64,000 nt of DNA from Coralliovum pocilloporae (GTDB taxonomy: Bacteria > Pseudomonadota > Alphaproteobacteria > Rhizobiales > Cohaesibacteraceae). The stretch covers positions 310,001 through 374,000 of the forward strand of contig NZ_CP132542.1 of NCBI RefSeq assembly GCF_030845175.1, written 5' to 3'. Shown piece after piece: positions 53,175 through 62,176 of this stretch (position 1 is its first letter; each line of letters starts with the position of its first letter). The position numbers and the translations under genes were made by a program. Under the pieces are notes generated by a model. The model was given only the letters and a program-made list of their open reading frames with translations. It was not told where the DNA came from and searched no databases.

Positions 53175-54002
53175 TCAATCATCCGCAAGAGTGTGATCCA
53201 TCGAGCGGGATGGTTCAGAGCAGCCCGCCTGTCCGACGACACGGGCAGGCACACCAGCCACCGTGGTCTCTGATGGAACTGGCTTCAGGACAACCGAACC
53301 GGCAGCAACCCGTGAGCAGGAACCGATCTCGATATTGCCAAGAATCTTGGCGCCCGCACCAATCAGAACGCCCCGGCGGATTTTCGGATGCCTGTCTCCA
53401 CCGGTCTTGCCGGTCCCGCCAAGCGTAACATTCTGGAGGATGGATACATCATCTTCAATAACAGCCGTACTGCCGACAACGATGCCCGTTCCGTGGTCAA
53501 TAAACACACCCTTGCCAACCGGCACCATCGGGTGGATATCAACCTGAAACACCTCAGATGCCCGGCTTTGAACATAGAGCGCGAAATCCCGGCGCCCTTG
53601 GTGCCAGAGCCAATTGGCCAGCCTGTGTGCCTGAATGGCATGGAAGCCTTTGAAATACAGGATCGGCTCGATCATACGGTCACAGACCGGATCACGGTCA
53701 ATGACCGCACCGATATCAGCCCGCAACAAATCCTTCAGCTGAGGATCACTGTCAAACGCATCAGAATAGGCCTGTCGGATCAGATCCCCATCCATGGATG
53801 GATGGTCCAGTCGGTCGGCAATTCTCTGACTGACCGCTGCTTCAAGCGTGTCATGATTGAGAATTGTCGTATAGAGAAAGCTGCCCATAGCGGGGTCGCA
53901 ACGAACCACATTCTCAGCATCTTCACGGATCGCGGCCCAGACCGGATCACAGTTCCCGGCAAGGCCGGATTGTGCATTTGATTGTCTCATTGAGTCCGTC
54001 AT
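53175..54002 (-). CDS. cysE: Serine O-acetyltransferase
   Basis: A 275-residue enzyme that makes O-acetylserine from serine and acetyl-CoA, the first step of cysteine synthesis. The N-terminal helical domain (about 20-150) precedes a hexapeptide beta-helix. Active-site His lies in VDIHPMVPVG and DHGTGIVVG; NVTLGGTGKTGGDRHPKI binds acetyl-CoA. ATG 54002 follows GGAGGTG. Co-transcribed with DUF3126. Confidence 0.95.
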   Translation of the reverse strand: MTDSMRQSNAQSGLAGNCDPVWAAIREDAENVVRCDPAMGSFLYTTILNHDTLEAAVSQRIADRLDHPSMDGDLIRQAYSDAFDSDPQLKDLLRADIGAVIDRDPVCDRMIEPILYFKGFHAIQAHRLANWLWHQGRRDFALYVQSRASEVFQVDIHPMVPVGKGVFIDHGTGIVVGSTAVIEDDVSILQNVTLGGTGKTGGDRHPKIRRGVLIGAGAKILGNIEIGSCSRVAAGSVVLKPVPSETTVAGVPARVVGQAGCSEPSRSMDHTLADD

Positions 54003-54168
54003 GAGGAACACCTCCAAAACCGATATCCGGTTTACATAGGATACGCATACTGCATCTGAAAGGGTTCTTAGCACAATTTATCACTTCGGACCAATTGACC
54101 GAAATGCCAGAACCGGCTTTGTCAGAACAGAGTTTACAAACCTCCTCGATCAGAACGAGCGTGAAGAC

Positions 54169-54957
54169 ATGACCGAACAGCACCTGCTTCTGTCCCATGA
54201 TGGTCCGGTATCAACAATCACCATCAACAACCCGGCCCGCCGGAATGCCCTGAGCCTCGCCATGTGGACAGCCTTGCCCGATCTTGTCCACGAAGCTGAG
54301 AGGCGCGATGAGACCCGAGCTATCATCCTGAGGGGCAGTGGTGACGACACCTTTGTCGCCGGAGCCGACATCTCCGAGTTCGAAACACTGCGGTCCAATG
54401 CAGAAGACGCCAAACACTATGAAAAGTCCAATATCGATGCGTTCAATGCCCTGCGTCAGTGCAAGCGGCCAACCATAGCCATGATACGCGGCCACTGCCT
54501 AGGCGGGGGTCTGGGGCTGGCCATCTCATGCGATCTCAGGATTGCCGCTCACGGCTCCCTGTTCGGCATCCCCGCCGCAAAACTCGGCCTGGCTTATCCG
54601 CCCTCTGCCGTACGTGATATTGTCGCGCTCGTCGGCCCGGCAGAAGCAAAAGCCCTTTTCTTCGCCGCAACCCCCATCAATGCAGAACGAGCATCCGCTA
54701 TTGGCTTGATCAACAGTCTCACATCAGATGAGGATCTGGAGTCCTCAACGGCCAAACTGGCTGAGACCATCGCACGCAATGCGCCGCTCACTCTGCAGGC
54801 CGCAAAAGCCGCCATTGATGCCGCTCTGCCCGGCGCTACAGAGACAGAACAGCAGCGCGCTAACACACTGGCAGACACCTGTTTCAACAGCGCTGATTTT
54901 GCCGAGGGCCGGACAGCCTTCCTCAACAAGCGACACCCCGTTTTTACCGGACATTAG
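54169..54957 (+). CDS. Enoyl-CoA hydratase/isomerase family protein
   Basis: A 262-residue crotonase. The NPARRNALSLAMW start, the oxyanion FVAGADISEF and CLGGGLGLAISCD are typical; the C-terminal FLNKRHPVFTGH is the family end. The Glu positions seen in true hydratases are less clear here (GLGLA and GIPAAKLGL), so a hydratase, isomerase or other crotonase role is possible. Single gene, divergent from cysE. Confidence 0.9.
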   Translation: MTEQHLLLSHDGPVSTITINNPARRNALSLAMWTALPDLVHEAERRDETRAIILRGSGDDTFVAGADISEFETLRSNAEDAKHYEKSNIDAFNALRQCKRPTIAMIRGHCLGGGLGLAISCDLRIAAHGSLFGIPAAKLGLAYPPSAVRDIVALVGPAEAKALFFAATPINAERASAIGLINSLTSDEDLESSTAKLAETIARNAPLTLQAAKAAIDAALPGATETEQQRANTLADTCFNSADFAEGRTAFLNKRHPVFTGH

Positions 54958-55281
54958 TGTCAAGACTCATTGCTGCGCGAGCTTTAAGACAACACCTCAA
55001 GCAGGGCAGAAAAGACATAGGCAACACGCACTTACTATGACGAGATGAATCAATCTGCCCGGACTTTGAATCTGATTCAGAAGTTCAGGACTCCGCGACA
55101 GATCCTGATTCTGGGGCCATTTCAATCCTGTCATATGAATCGATATCAATCAGCTTTTCTGAAAAAGGGAAAAATCCGCAATCTCTCTTTCCCAAACCGG
55201 GCAAAGACTTGAATCAGCTTCTTAACGTAGTGATTCAAGTTCAAAACAAACACGCACAAGACCTTGAATCAAAAAAAGAAT
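54958..55281. other. 324-base intergenic region with TTGAATCA words
   Basis: Holds a perfect inverted repeat ACTTGAATCA (55207-55216) / TGATTCAAGT (55231-55240), plus further copies of TTGAATC or its complement near 55064, 55072 and 55264. A GTCAAGACTCATTG word at 54959 matches words at 5274, 33827 and 58573. The AT-rich end just beyond 55282 may form a weak terminator for the convergent hydrolase gene. Confidence 0.5.
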
Positions 55282-56151
55282 TCAAACAAGAAATTCGACA
55301 ATAGCATCCGTAAACCGATCATTTCGATCACCGGCAACCATATGCCCGGCCCCTGCTATATCCCGGTAATGGGCGTGAGGCACAAGCGTGCGGAACCGCT
55401 GGGCCAGCTCTTCTGACACCAGTTCCGACCGCTGCCCGCGCACCAGCATAAGAGGACACGTGACACTGCTGGCAGCCCGAACGAGCGCCTCTTCCACGAG
55501 AGCAGCATCTGTTGAAACAGGTCTCGGGCCATCCAGGAAACGCGGGTCCCAATGCCATCTGTACCGGCCATCTTTGCCCAGCCTCAGGTTCTTTCTGAGA
55601 CCATCAAGAGATTGAGGTCTGGCCCTCTGGGGCAGATAGCCGTGAATAGCTTCTGCAGCATCCTCAAGAGAGGCAAAGCCAAGCTCCACATGCTGCCGCA
55701 TGAAACCTGTAATCTGAGCGACACCGCGAGGATCAAGCCATGGCACCACATCCACCAGCACAATGCCGGAAAAGAGCCCATGCCCGGCCTTGTCCTCCGC
55801 AAGCAGAGTTGAAAGCCCGCCAAGACTGGCGCCAATGGACAAAGGACGCGTTCCAAAGCGCTCGGTCATGTCAGCAGCAACAGCAGCAACATCGTCAGCA
55901 AAGTCGAAGAAACTGTAGTTAGCAGAAGAGACCCAGTCGCTTTCACCGTGGCCACGATGGTCAATCGCAACACAGGTTATGCCAGCGTTTGAAAGACATC
56001 TGGCAGTGCCAGTCCACGCATGCCGTGTCTGCCCGCCACCGTGAAGAAGAAGAGCGACCCCGGAGCTGTCCCCGGCTGCTGGCCAGACCGAACCGGCAAC
56101 GCGATTGCGGGCCACACCGGAAAACCATATGGCTTCAGGTTCATCCGTCAC
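55282..56151 (-). CDS. Alpha/beta hydrolase
   Basis: A 289-residue hydrolase with the HGGGQTRHAW oxyanion region, nucleophile elbow GASLGG, and catalytic His in GAGHMVAGD. DHRGHGESD is typical of the fold. Its start overlaps the stop of the preceding hydrolase by four bases (ATGA), so the two are co-translated. Substrate unknown. Confidence 0.9.
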   Translation of the reverse strand: MTDEPEAIWFSGVARNRVAGSVWPAAGDSSGVALLLHGGGQTRHAWTGTARCLSNAGITCVAIDHRGHGESDWVSSANYSFFDFADDVAAVAADMTERFGTRPLSIGASLGGLSTLLAEDKAGHGLFSGIVLVDVVPWLDPRGVAQITGFMRQHVELGFASLEDAAEAIHGYLPQRARPQSLDGLRKNLRLGKDGRYRWHWDPRFLDGPRPVSTDAALVEEALVRAASSVTCPLMLVRGQRSELVSEELAQRFRTLVPHAHYRDIAGAGHMVAGDRNDRFTDAIVEFLV

Positions 56152-56906
56152 GTGCTGCTGACCCTCGCAAGGAAGTCAACGACACCAGCTTTGTAGACCC
56201 TGTCGCCAACTGCCAGCATGTGATCTCTGTCCGGAATATCCAGAACCTCAGCCCCCTCGATGAGAGCGCCCAGGTCATGTCCTGAGCCGGAAATCGCATC
56301 CCGTGTGCCAACCGCAATCAGACAGGGAACCGAAAGGCCGCTGATTTCCTCTGCACTGATTTTCTGACGTGACGCCCGCATGCAGGCTGCCAGGGAGCGA
56401 AGATCGCTGCCGGTCTGTTCAGCAAACTGGCGGAAAGAGCGACCCGTCTGGTTTTTTACCTGATCAAGACTGTCGGCTTCCAGCGCCTCCACAATCGGAG
56501 TAGGCGCACCAACGCCATGGACCATACCCATGCCAAGACCGCCAAACACCACAGAACGAACCCGCTCAGGATATTTGAGCGACAGGAAGGCCGAGATACG
56601 TGCGCCCATGGAATATCCCATGACATCCGCTTGTGCGATATCGAGATGGTCAAGCAGACGTCGTGCATCTTCCGCCATGGCAGGAGACGGATAGGCTGCA
56701 GGGTCATGGATTTTTTCACTTTCTCCATGACCGCGATTGTCAATGCTGATGACCCTCCGCCCCGTCTTTAAAAGCGTATCCACCCAGCCCGTATACTGCC
56801 AGTTTACATGACGGTTCGAGGCAAAGCCGTGGATTAGCAGAATTGGCTCCCCCTGCCCTTCATCAGAATAGGCAAGACGGTATCCATCGGACAGGAAGTC
56901 AGGCAT
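56148..56906 (-). CDS. Alpha/beta hydrolase
   Basis: A 252-residue alpha/beta hydrolase. LLIHGFASN, the nucleophile GYSMGAR, acid in GTRDAISG and His in RDHMLAVGD form the expected triad. It is first of a two-hydrolase operon. The duplicate architecture suggests related but distinct ester substrates. No lid insertion of note. Confidence 0.9.
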   Translation of the reverse strand: MPDFLSDGYRLAYSDEGQGEPILLIHGFASNRHVNWQYTGWVDTLLKTGRRVISIDNRGHGESEKIHDPAAYPSPAMAEDARRLLDHLDIAQADVMGYSMGARISAFLSLKYPERVRSVVFGGLGMGMVHGVGAPTPIVEALEADSLDQVKNQTGRSFRQFAEQTGSDLRSLAACMRASRQKISAEEISGLSVPCLIAVGTRDAISGSGHDLGALIEGAEVLDIPDRDHMLAVGDRVYKAGVVDFLARVSST

Positions 56907-57104
56907 GCGGAATCCTTAACCTTGACGTAAAAGGAAGATGTCAGTGAATCCAAAATGACTCATTTCCACCGGCTTTTGAAGTCCCTGAGGGTTCATTTTC
57001 GCAGTTTCACTGGAACCGGGCCAAAGGCGCGACGGATTGGCACTTTAACTCGTAGCGTCTGAAGAGTATGGTCCGCTGCAGACTTGCAGAAAGGGCATCT
57101 GGTC

Positions 57105-57353
57105 ATGGCGGATTCGATCATTCCACATTTTCAGAACGACAAGGGTGTCGATATGATTGAGATCGGCGTCAAGGAATTCAAGTGTTGTGGCGCAACACCA
57201 CCCTATGACCACCCTCATATCTTTCTCGACATGGGCGCAGACGAAGAAATCCTCTGCCCGTATTGCTCAACGCTCTACCGCTACAATGCCGAACTGGATG
57301 CCCGGGACAGCCGCCCTGACGGCAGCCTGCTCGTCCTGGATGCAGCCGAGTAA
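57105..57353 (+). CDS. Zinc-finger CHCC domain protein (NDUFS6-like)
   Basis: An 82-residue protein ending the zf-CHCC fold: Cys at about 27-28 (KCCGATPPYDHPHIFL), His, then CPYC. Bacterial members resemble the C-terminal part of the mitochondrial complex I subunit NDUFS6, and this small protein is standard in alphaproteobacteria. ATG 57105 follows AAGGG. It is three bases upstream of the FAD monooxygenase gene. Confidence 0.92.
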   Translation: MADSIIPHFQNDKGVDMIEIGVKEFKCCGATPPYDHPHIFLDMGADEEILCPYCSTLYRYNAELDARDSRPDGSLLVLDAAE

Positions 57354-57355
57354 TC

Positions 57356-58561
57356 GTGCCTTCCCTGCAGAATGCCGATAAGGCCATGGCATCTGCCATT
57401 ATCTCGGGTGGTGGCATCGGCGGGCTTTGTGCCGCCATCGCTCTCGCCCGGTCAGGATGGCAGGTCACCGTTCTGGAACGCGCCTCTGAGTTTCAGGAAT
57501 TTGGCGCAGGCCTGCAGCTCTCAGCCAATGCCTTTCATATCCTTGCAGACTGGGGACTGTCCGACGTCCTGCTGGCCCATGGTGTTGAACCGGATGGGGT
57601 TGAGATAAGACGCGCAGAGACCGCTCGCCTCCTCGCCCACGTCCCCGTCAATACATCCCGCACCCGATATGGTGCGCCTTATCTGGTTATCCATCGTGCC
57701 GACCTACATTCAATCCTTCTGAATGCTGCTCGATCGCTCCCGACACTATCCTTGCGGACCGGTTGCGTCATAGCAGACGCAACGCTCAGGGAAGATGGTG
57801 TTTCTGTCCGAATTGCAGATGGCTCTTGCGAAGACCAACAGTCAGCGGACATGCTGGTTGTCGCCGATGGTGTCTGGTCAAAGCTGAGAACAGAGCTCTT
57901 TCATCTCCCTCAGGCACAATATAGCGGCATGACAGCATGGCGGGCGCTCATTCCGATGGATGCTGTTCCAAACGGCATATCGCGCACCGCTACCTCAGCC
58001 TGGCTGTCAGGCAAAGGGCACATGGTCCATTACCCGGTGAACGCTGGCACCCATTTCAACATTATCGTCAATATTCCGGACAAATGGCAGGAAGAGACCT
58101 GGTCGGCAGAAGCCAACGGCGCAGACCTGCTGTCAGCCCTGGCAAGCTGGCATGACACACCACTGTCCTTGCTGAAGGCCGTTCCGGACTGGACCAAATG
58201 GGCTCTTTGCGCTCCAAAGCCAACGGGGCGGGCCGCAAAAGGACTTGCTGTTCTGGTCGGAGATGCAGCACATGCCACCCTGCCCTTCATGGCTCAGGGC
58301 GCGGCGATGGCAATCGAAGATTCAGCTGTTCTGGCACGATGCCTCAATGAAGACACCGACACCCCTGCGGCCTTGCAGACGTTCGAACAGAAACGTGCCC
58401 ATCGGGTTGTCAGTCTGGTCAAGGAAGCAAACAAGAACCGGACAATCTACCACCTGTCAGGCCCGGCAGCCGTAGCCCGGGACATGACTTTAAGAATGAT
58501 GCCCGAAGACAGGCTCCTGGCACGCTTCGACTGGATCTATGGCTGGCGCTACGATCGCTAG
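57356..58561 (+). CDS. FAD-dependent monooxygenase (aromatic hydroxylase type)
   Basis: A 401-residue flavoprotein monooxygenase. GGGIGGLCAAIALARSG (dinucleotide fold), VVADGVWSKLR and GDAAHATLPFMAQGAAMAIE are the three family motifs; the layout matches salicylate hydroxylase and 3-hydroxybenzoate 6-hydroxylase relatives. NAD(P)H-dependent ring hydroxylation is expected. GTG 57356 overlaps closely with the upstream gene; ATG 57386 is an alternative start. Substrate unknown. Confidence 0.9.
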   Translation: MPSLQNADKAMASAIISGGGIGGLCAAIALARSGWQVTVLERASEFQEFGAGLQLSANAFHILADWGLSDVLLAHGVEPDGVEIRRAETARLLAHVPVNTSRTRYGAPYLVIHRADLHSILLNAARSLPTLSLRTGCVIADATLREDGVSVRIADGSCEDQQSADMLVVADGVWSKLRTELFHLPQAQYSGMTAWRALIPMDAVPNGISRTATSAWLSGKGHMVHYPVNAGTHFNIIVNIPDKWQEETWSAEANGADLLSALASWHDTPLSLLKAVPDWTKWALCAPKPTGRAAKGLAVLVGDAAHATLPFMAQGAAMAIEDSAVLARCLNEDTDTPAALQTFEQKRAHRVVSLVKEANKNRTIYHLSGPAAVARDMTLRMMPEDRLLARFDWIYGWRYDR

Positions 58562-58592
58562 AGGCGACTGAGGTCAAAACTCATCGCTGACC

Positions 58593-59459
58593 CTAGAACC
58601 GACCTTCCCGATAGTCTTCAAAGGCCTGCAGAATCTCAGCACGTGTGTTCATAACAAAGGGGCCGCCACGCGCCACCGGCTCATTCAGCGGCATCGCAGC
58701 TGCAACAAGAACCTTGGCATCTGTCAGCGCTCTGATTTTCAACTTGTTTCCCGCTCCCAAAACGCCCAGTTGGCTCGTCCTCACCCTTACAGGCTCAGCC
58801 CCACGGGAAATCACCTCCACAGCGCCTTCATGGACGAAAATAAAAGCGTTGTTCCGTACATCAATACAGTCTTCAAACACGGAATCCGCATGCATATGCA
58901 CATCCCAGTAGATCGGATTGGTGGCAATATCCTGAACCGCAGCCGAGGTACCCGCGTCCGTATCTCCAGCAATCACTTTGACCGTAACGCCCTGCTCGGG
59001 CCGGGCTTCAATGGGAATCAGTTCATTGTCGAATTCCTGATAGCCAGGCTCGTCCATCTTGTTGATTGCCGGCAGATTGATCCAGAGCTGGAAGCCTGAC
59101 AGAAGGCCGTTATCCTGCTCCGGCATTTCAGAATGGATCACTCCGGATGCCGCTGTCATCCACTGAACGCCACCCGGCTCAACAACGCCGCTATGGCCCT
59201 GGTTGTCCCAGTGGCGAACTTTGCCCGCCTGCATATAGGTGACCGTCTCAAATCCGCGATGGGGATGATCGGGAAAGCCGCCGATATAATCGTTCGGCTC
59301 ATCGGAATGGAACCAGTCGAGCATGAGAAACGGATCAATCATATCAAGATCCGGCGTGCCGATATAACGGCGTAGCTTGACACCATCGCCATCAGACGAC
59401 GCATGCCCGTCTGTCACAAGCAATACAGGCCGCAAGGCTTCTGCCATCATATCCGCCAT
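58593..59459 (-). CDS. Pirin family protein
   Basis: A 288-residue bicupin. The metal-site PDHPHRGFETVTY and GVIHSEMPEQD, the LDWFHSDEPNDYIGGFPDH start and the C-terminal cupin are characteristic. Some bacterial pirins show quercetinase activity; others bind regulators. GAGGG precedes ATG 59459. Divergent gap to the kinase pair. Confidence 0.92.
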   Translation of the reverse strand: MADMMAEALRPVLLVTDGHASSDGDGVKLRRYIGTPDLDMIDPFLMLDWFHSDEPNDYIGGFPDHPHRGFETVTYMQAGKVRHWDNQGHSGVVEPGGVQWMTAASGVIHSEMPEQDNGLLSGFQLWINLPAINKMDEPGYQEFDNELIPIEARPEQGVTVKVIAGDTDAGTSAAVQDIATNPIYWDVHMHADSVFEDCIDVRNNAFIFVHEGAVEVISRGAEPVRVRTSQLGVLGAGNKLKIRALTDAKVLVAAAMPLNEPVARGGPFVMNTRAEILQAFEDYREGRF

Positions 59460-59634
59460 ATTGCCCTCGCAAGCTTTCTGTTCATGATCGTCCCCCTGAT
59501 CATACACCACGTCACAAACCTGAACGTCTTACCTGATATGTGGCTATGTGCTTCGAACACTAGACCTTATCTGGAAAAACACTGTGTTCACAGAGCTGGA
59601 ACGGTCAAAGCATCTCACGAGAATATGATCACAG

Positions 59635-60504
59635 TCAGCAGGTCTCAAGGCGATCATATGCCCGGTTCATCCGATCTTCCAGCATTCGCTGAAACGCATT
59701 GTTCCCCGGCTCTTCAAGAGCCCTTACCCCGGCCCAGAGCGCAGACAATCCATCACAGACAGGCTTCAGGCAGGATACCCGTTGCCAGAACGTTTGGTCT
59801 CCGACAAGAGGCACATAAGCCGTCTTAAGAACTGCCTCGTCTTCGGAAGAAAGCCCGGTCTCACAGATAAGATAGGCAAGGTCGAATGCCGGATCGCTCA
59901 TGCCGGAATACTCCCAGTCAATAAACCGGACAGCTGCGCCATCATCGATGATATTGCCTGCAACCAGATCTCCATGACAGGGACAAGACTGCGGCCTGGC
60001 ATCCTGCCATCGGTTCTTGAGCGCTTCGATCTGCCTGATCACCATATCGTAGGTGACAAGCAGTTCAGCATCAGACACCATGGTCTGATAGAGAGCCAAT
60101 GCCTTGAACGGATCAAGCAAGCCCTCAAAAGCCTCTCCATTATTGTGAAGCTGCATCAGACCGGAGGCTATCCGCCCGAGATATCCCGGGTTCGAACTCT
60201 CAGCATGATCCAGGAAGGGCAAGACAAGGATGCCGCCTTCCGGATCGCAATAGGTCACCTGCGGTGCCAGGCCCAGCGCTGCCGCTCTTTTCAAATTATG
60301 ACACTCTGCACTGCGATTGATAAACGCATCAGTCCCGCCCCCGGACAGACGCAAGACAAACACTTGGGAGCCAAAATCAAGGCGATAAACCCGATTGGTC
60401 AGCCCGCCCAGACGGCTGATGGAAAACGCGCGTCTCTGAAACGATTGAAAACAGTCAAGCGTTCGAACGAGAAATCGCAGATGCTGTTCATCATCATCAG
60501 ACAA
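59635..60504 (-). CDS. Choline-kinase-like phosphotransferase (LicA-like)
   Basis: A 289-residue aminoglycoside/choline kinase-fold enzyme. SRLGGLTNRVYRLDF at the N-terminus, CHGDLVAGNII (catalytic Brenner motif) and FIDWEYSGMSDPAFDLAYL are characteristic of choline/ethanolamine kinases. It begins one base after the stop of an EamA permease gene. LicA phosphorylates choline taken up by LicB in Haemophilus and Neisseria, so choline or an analogue is a candidate substrate. No nucleotidyltransferase LicC is seen. Confidence 0.9.
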   Translation of the reverse strand: MSDDDEQHLRFLVRTLDCFQSFQRRAFSISRLGGLTNRVYRLDFGSQVFVLRLSGGGTDAFINRSAECHNLKRAAALGLAPQVTYCDPEGGILVLPFLDHAESSNPGYLGRIASGLMQLHNNGEAFEGLLDPFKALALYQTMVSDAELLVTYDMVIRQIEALKNRWQDARPQSCPCHGDLVAGNIIDDGAAVRFIDWEYSGMSDPAFDLAYLICETGLSSEDEAVLKTAYVPLVGDQTFWQRVSCLKPVCDGLSALWAGVRALEEPGNNAFQRMLEDRMNRAYDRLETC

Positions 60505-60505
60505 G

Positions 60506-61429
60506 TCAGGCGCTCTCCCTGTTGCTCAGAATATCCAGTCCGATAAACAGCATGACAACGACGAGGCCACTGGCCGTCAGCCAGGTCCAGCTGTAGACCG
60601 GAGACAGTCCTTCCAGCAGAAAAGTCACGACCGGCAAAGCCGACATGGTGACCATCAGCGTATAGGGATCGCAGCGTCCAACCCCGACCTGCAGGAGATA
60701 AAGCGGCAGCAGAACGCCAACAACTGAAACGCCCAGAATGATTCCCCATAGTTCCAGTGTAATCGCGCCGAACGGGTCACCATCAACCAGCGCAAGAATC
60801 AGGGATAGCGGGATAATCACATAGAACCGATGCGCGAGGACCGCGCCAAACGACCACCCCCTGCCGATCAACCGCTTGGACAAGATGGTAATCAGAACCG
60901 CTCCGATACCGGCAAGGACACTTGCCACAAGCCCAATCCACGCATGGGTGCCAGAGAGAGCATAACCTTCTCCGGACAGTGCCGACAGCCCCAGGAAGAC
61001 GCACCCAAGACCAATTCCCAGGCTGACAATGACCTGGACAAGAGCCGGTTTCTGACCGGCAACGACAAACGCAATCAGCAGGGCCAGCATTGGCCCGACA
61101 CCAATCTCGATTGCGCCGACGATGGCAGGCTCAATAAGCTTTAAGGCAAAGAAAAAACAGAGAAATGTTAAAGCGGTCGCGAGATTAAGCCCCAAAAGAG
61201 CAAGCCAGTCCCGTTCTCCCTGACCGGATGAAGACCGAATGAGAAAAACCAGAGCCGTCAATGAAAAGCTGACAAAGACAAAGGCTGGTGATGAGACATC
61301 CGTCAGCCATGTGCCAAAGGCAATCTTGCCCAGAGCCTGAAGAATGACAGCTGCAAGAACCGCAAGGCGGCCCAGTCCCACCCGGTGAATAAGCCCCACT
61401 TGGTGAATAAGTCCCCGTATCTCGACCAT
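60506..61429 (-). CDS. EamA/DMT family permease (LicB-like position)
   Basis: A 307-residue transporter with ten hydrophobic helices in two EamA repeats. The N-terminus has a short duplicated GLIHQVGLIHRVGL. Transports a small metabolite, perhaps choline, given the kinase one base downstream (inference). The leader holds a perfect inverted repeat CTCCTTT-G-AAAGGAG (61441-61455) that includes an AAAGGAG Shine-Dalgarno-like stretch and could mask it. Confidence 0.88.
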   Translation of the reverse strand: MVEIRGLIHQVGLIHRVGLGRLAVLAAVILQALGKIAFGTWLTDVSSPAFVFVSFSLTALVFLIRSSSGQGERDWLALLGLNLATALTFLCFFFALKLIEPAIVGAIEIGVGPMLALLIAFVVAGQKPALVQVIVSLGIGLGCVFLGLSALSGEGYALSGTHAWIGLVASVLAGIGAVLITILSKRLIGRGWSFGAVLAHRFYVIIPLSLILALVDGDPFGAITLELWGIILGVSVVGVLLPLYLLQVGVGRCDPYTLMVTMSALPVVTFLLEGLSPVYSWTWLTASGLVVVMLFIGLDILSNRESA

Positions 61430-61460
61430 AGTGCAACTGACTCCTTTGAAAGGAGTGGTC

Positions 61461-61838
61461 CTAATCCTTGATTGCAGTCACTTCAATCTCAATCTTCATT
61501 TTCGGATCAGCCAGCCCGGCGCTGAACATGGTCGCTGCCGGTTTGCTGCCACCAAAGGCATCACGCAAGGTGGAGTGGCATTTCGGAAAATCATCAGCAT
61601 CCGGCAGAATATAGTGCACCCGCACCACCTGATGCATGGCGGCATCCGCTTCATTCAACGCCCATTCGATATTCTTCAGACATTGTTTCGTCTGCTCGAC
61701 AACATCGTCCGAAATCGTCTGCGCCGCATAGTCATAGCCGGTCGTCCCGGACACAAACACCATGTTTCCATGTACCACAGCCCGTGCATATCCGATCTGT
61801 TCTTCAAACACAGACCCCTGAAGAATTTCACGTCGCAT
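61461..61838 (-). CDS. RidA family protein
   Basis: A 125-residue trimeric enamine/imine deaminase-family protein. The start ends in VVHGNMVFVSGTTGYD, VRVHYILPDADDF holds the family Arg/acidic region, and KPAATMFSAGLADPKMKIE is the C-terminal end. It clears reactive enamines in the cytosol, protecting PLP enzymes. Upstream of the EamA gene, and followed by the hyuA start on the other strand across a 338-base gap. Confidence 0.92.
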   Translation of the reverse strand: MRREILQGSVFEEQIGYARAVVHGNMVFVSGTTGYDYAAQTISDDVVEQTKQCLKNIEWALNEADAAMHQVVRVHYILPDADDFPKCHSTLRDAFGGSKPAATMFSAGLADPKMKIEIEVTAIKD

Positions 61839-62176
61839 CTCTCGACCTCCCGTTACAGTGCCGCAAACCCGTTACTGGTTAGATATTATACGAAGAGGTC
61901 TTTTCGGATACAGGCTCCACACAGAACAACGAAGACCTCATAGCATAACAACAGCTCCACTGAATCGGATTGAGATTCCGTATATTGACTTTTCCTGAAT
62001 TGCTGAAAGACTGAAAGTTGAACAGGGATTGGAACAAATGCCAGTCAGGGTATGCTTCAAACGCTATGACCGCCGGGCCACGGGATGTGATCTCGTCGTC
62101 TAGTCTGCGTTGTTTGAAAATCAGTCACCCTTAATTGCCAGTTTTATGGCAGGCAACGCCAGTCTCCGGCCTTCCC
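61839..62176. other. 338-base divergent intergenic region before hyuA
   Basis: Between RidA and HyuA starts. No supported gene, repeat or RNA. It must hold the two promoters. Confidence 0.45.
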
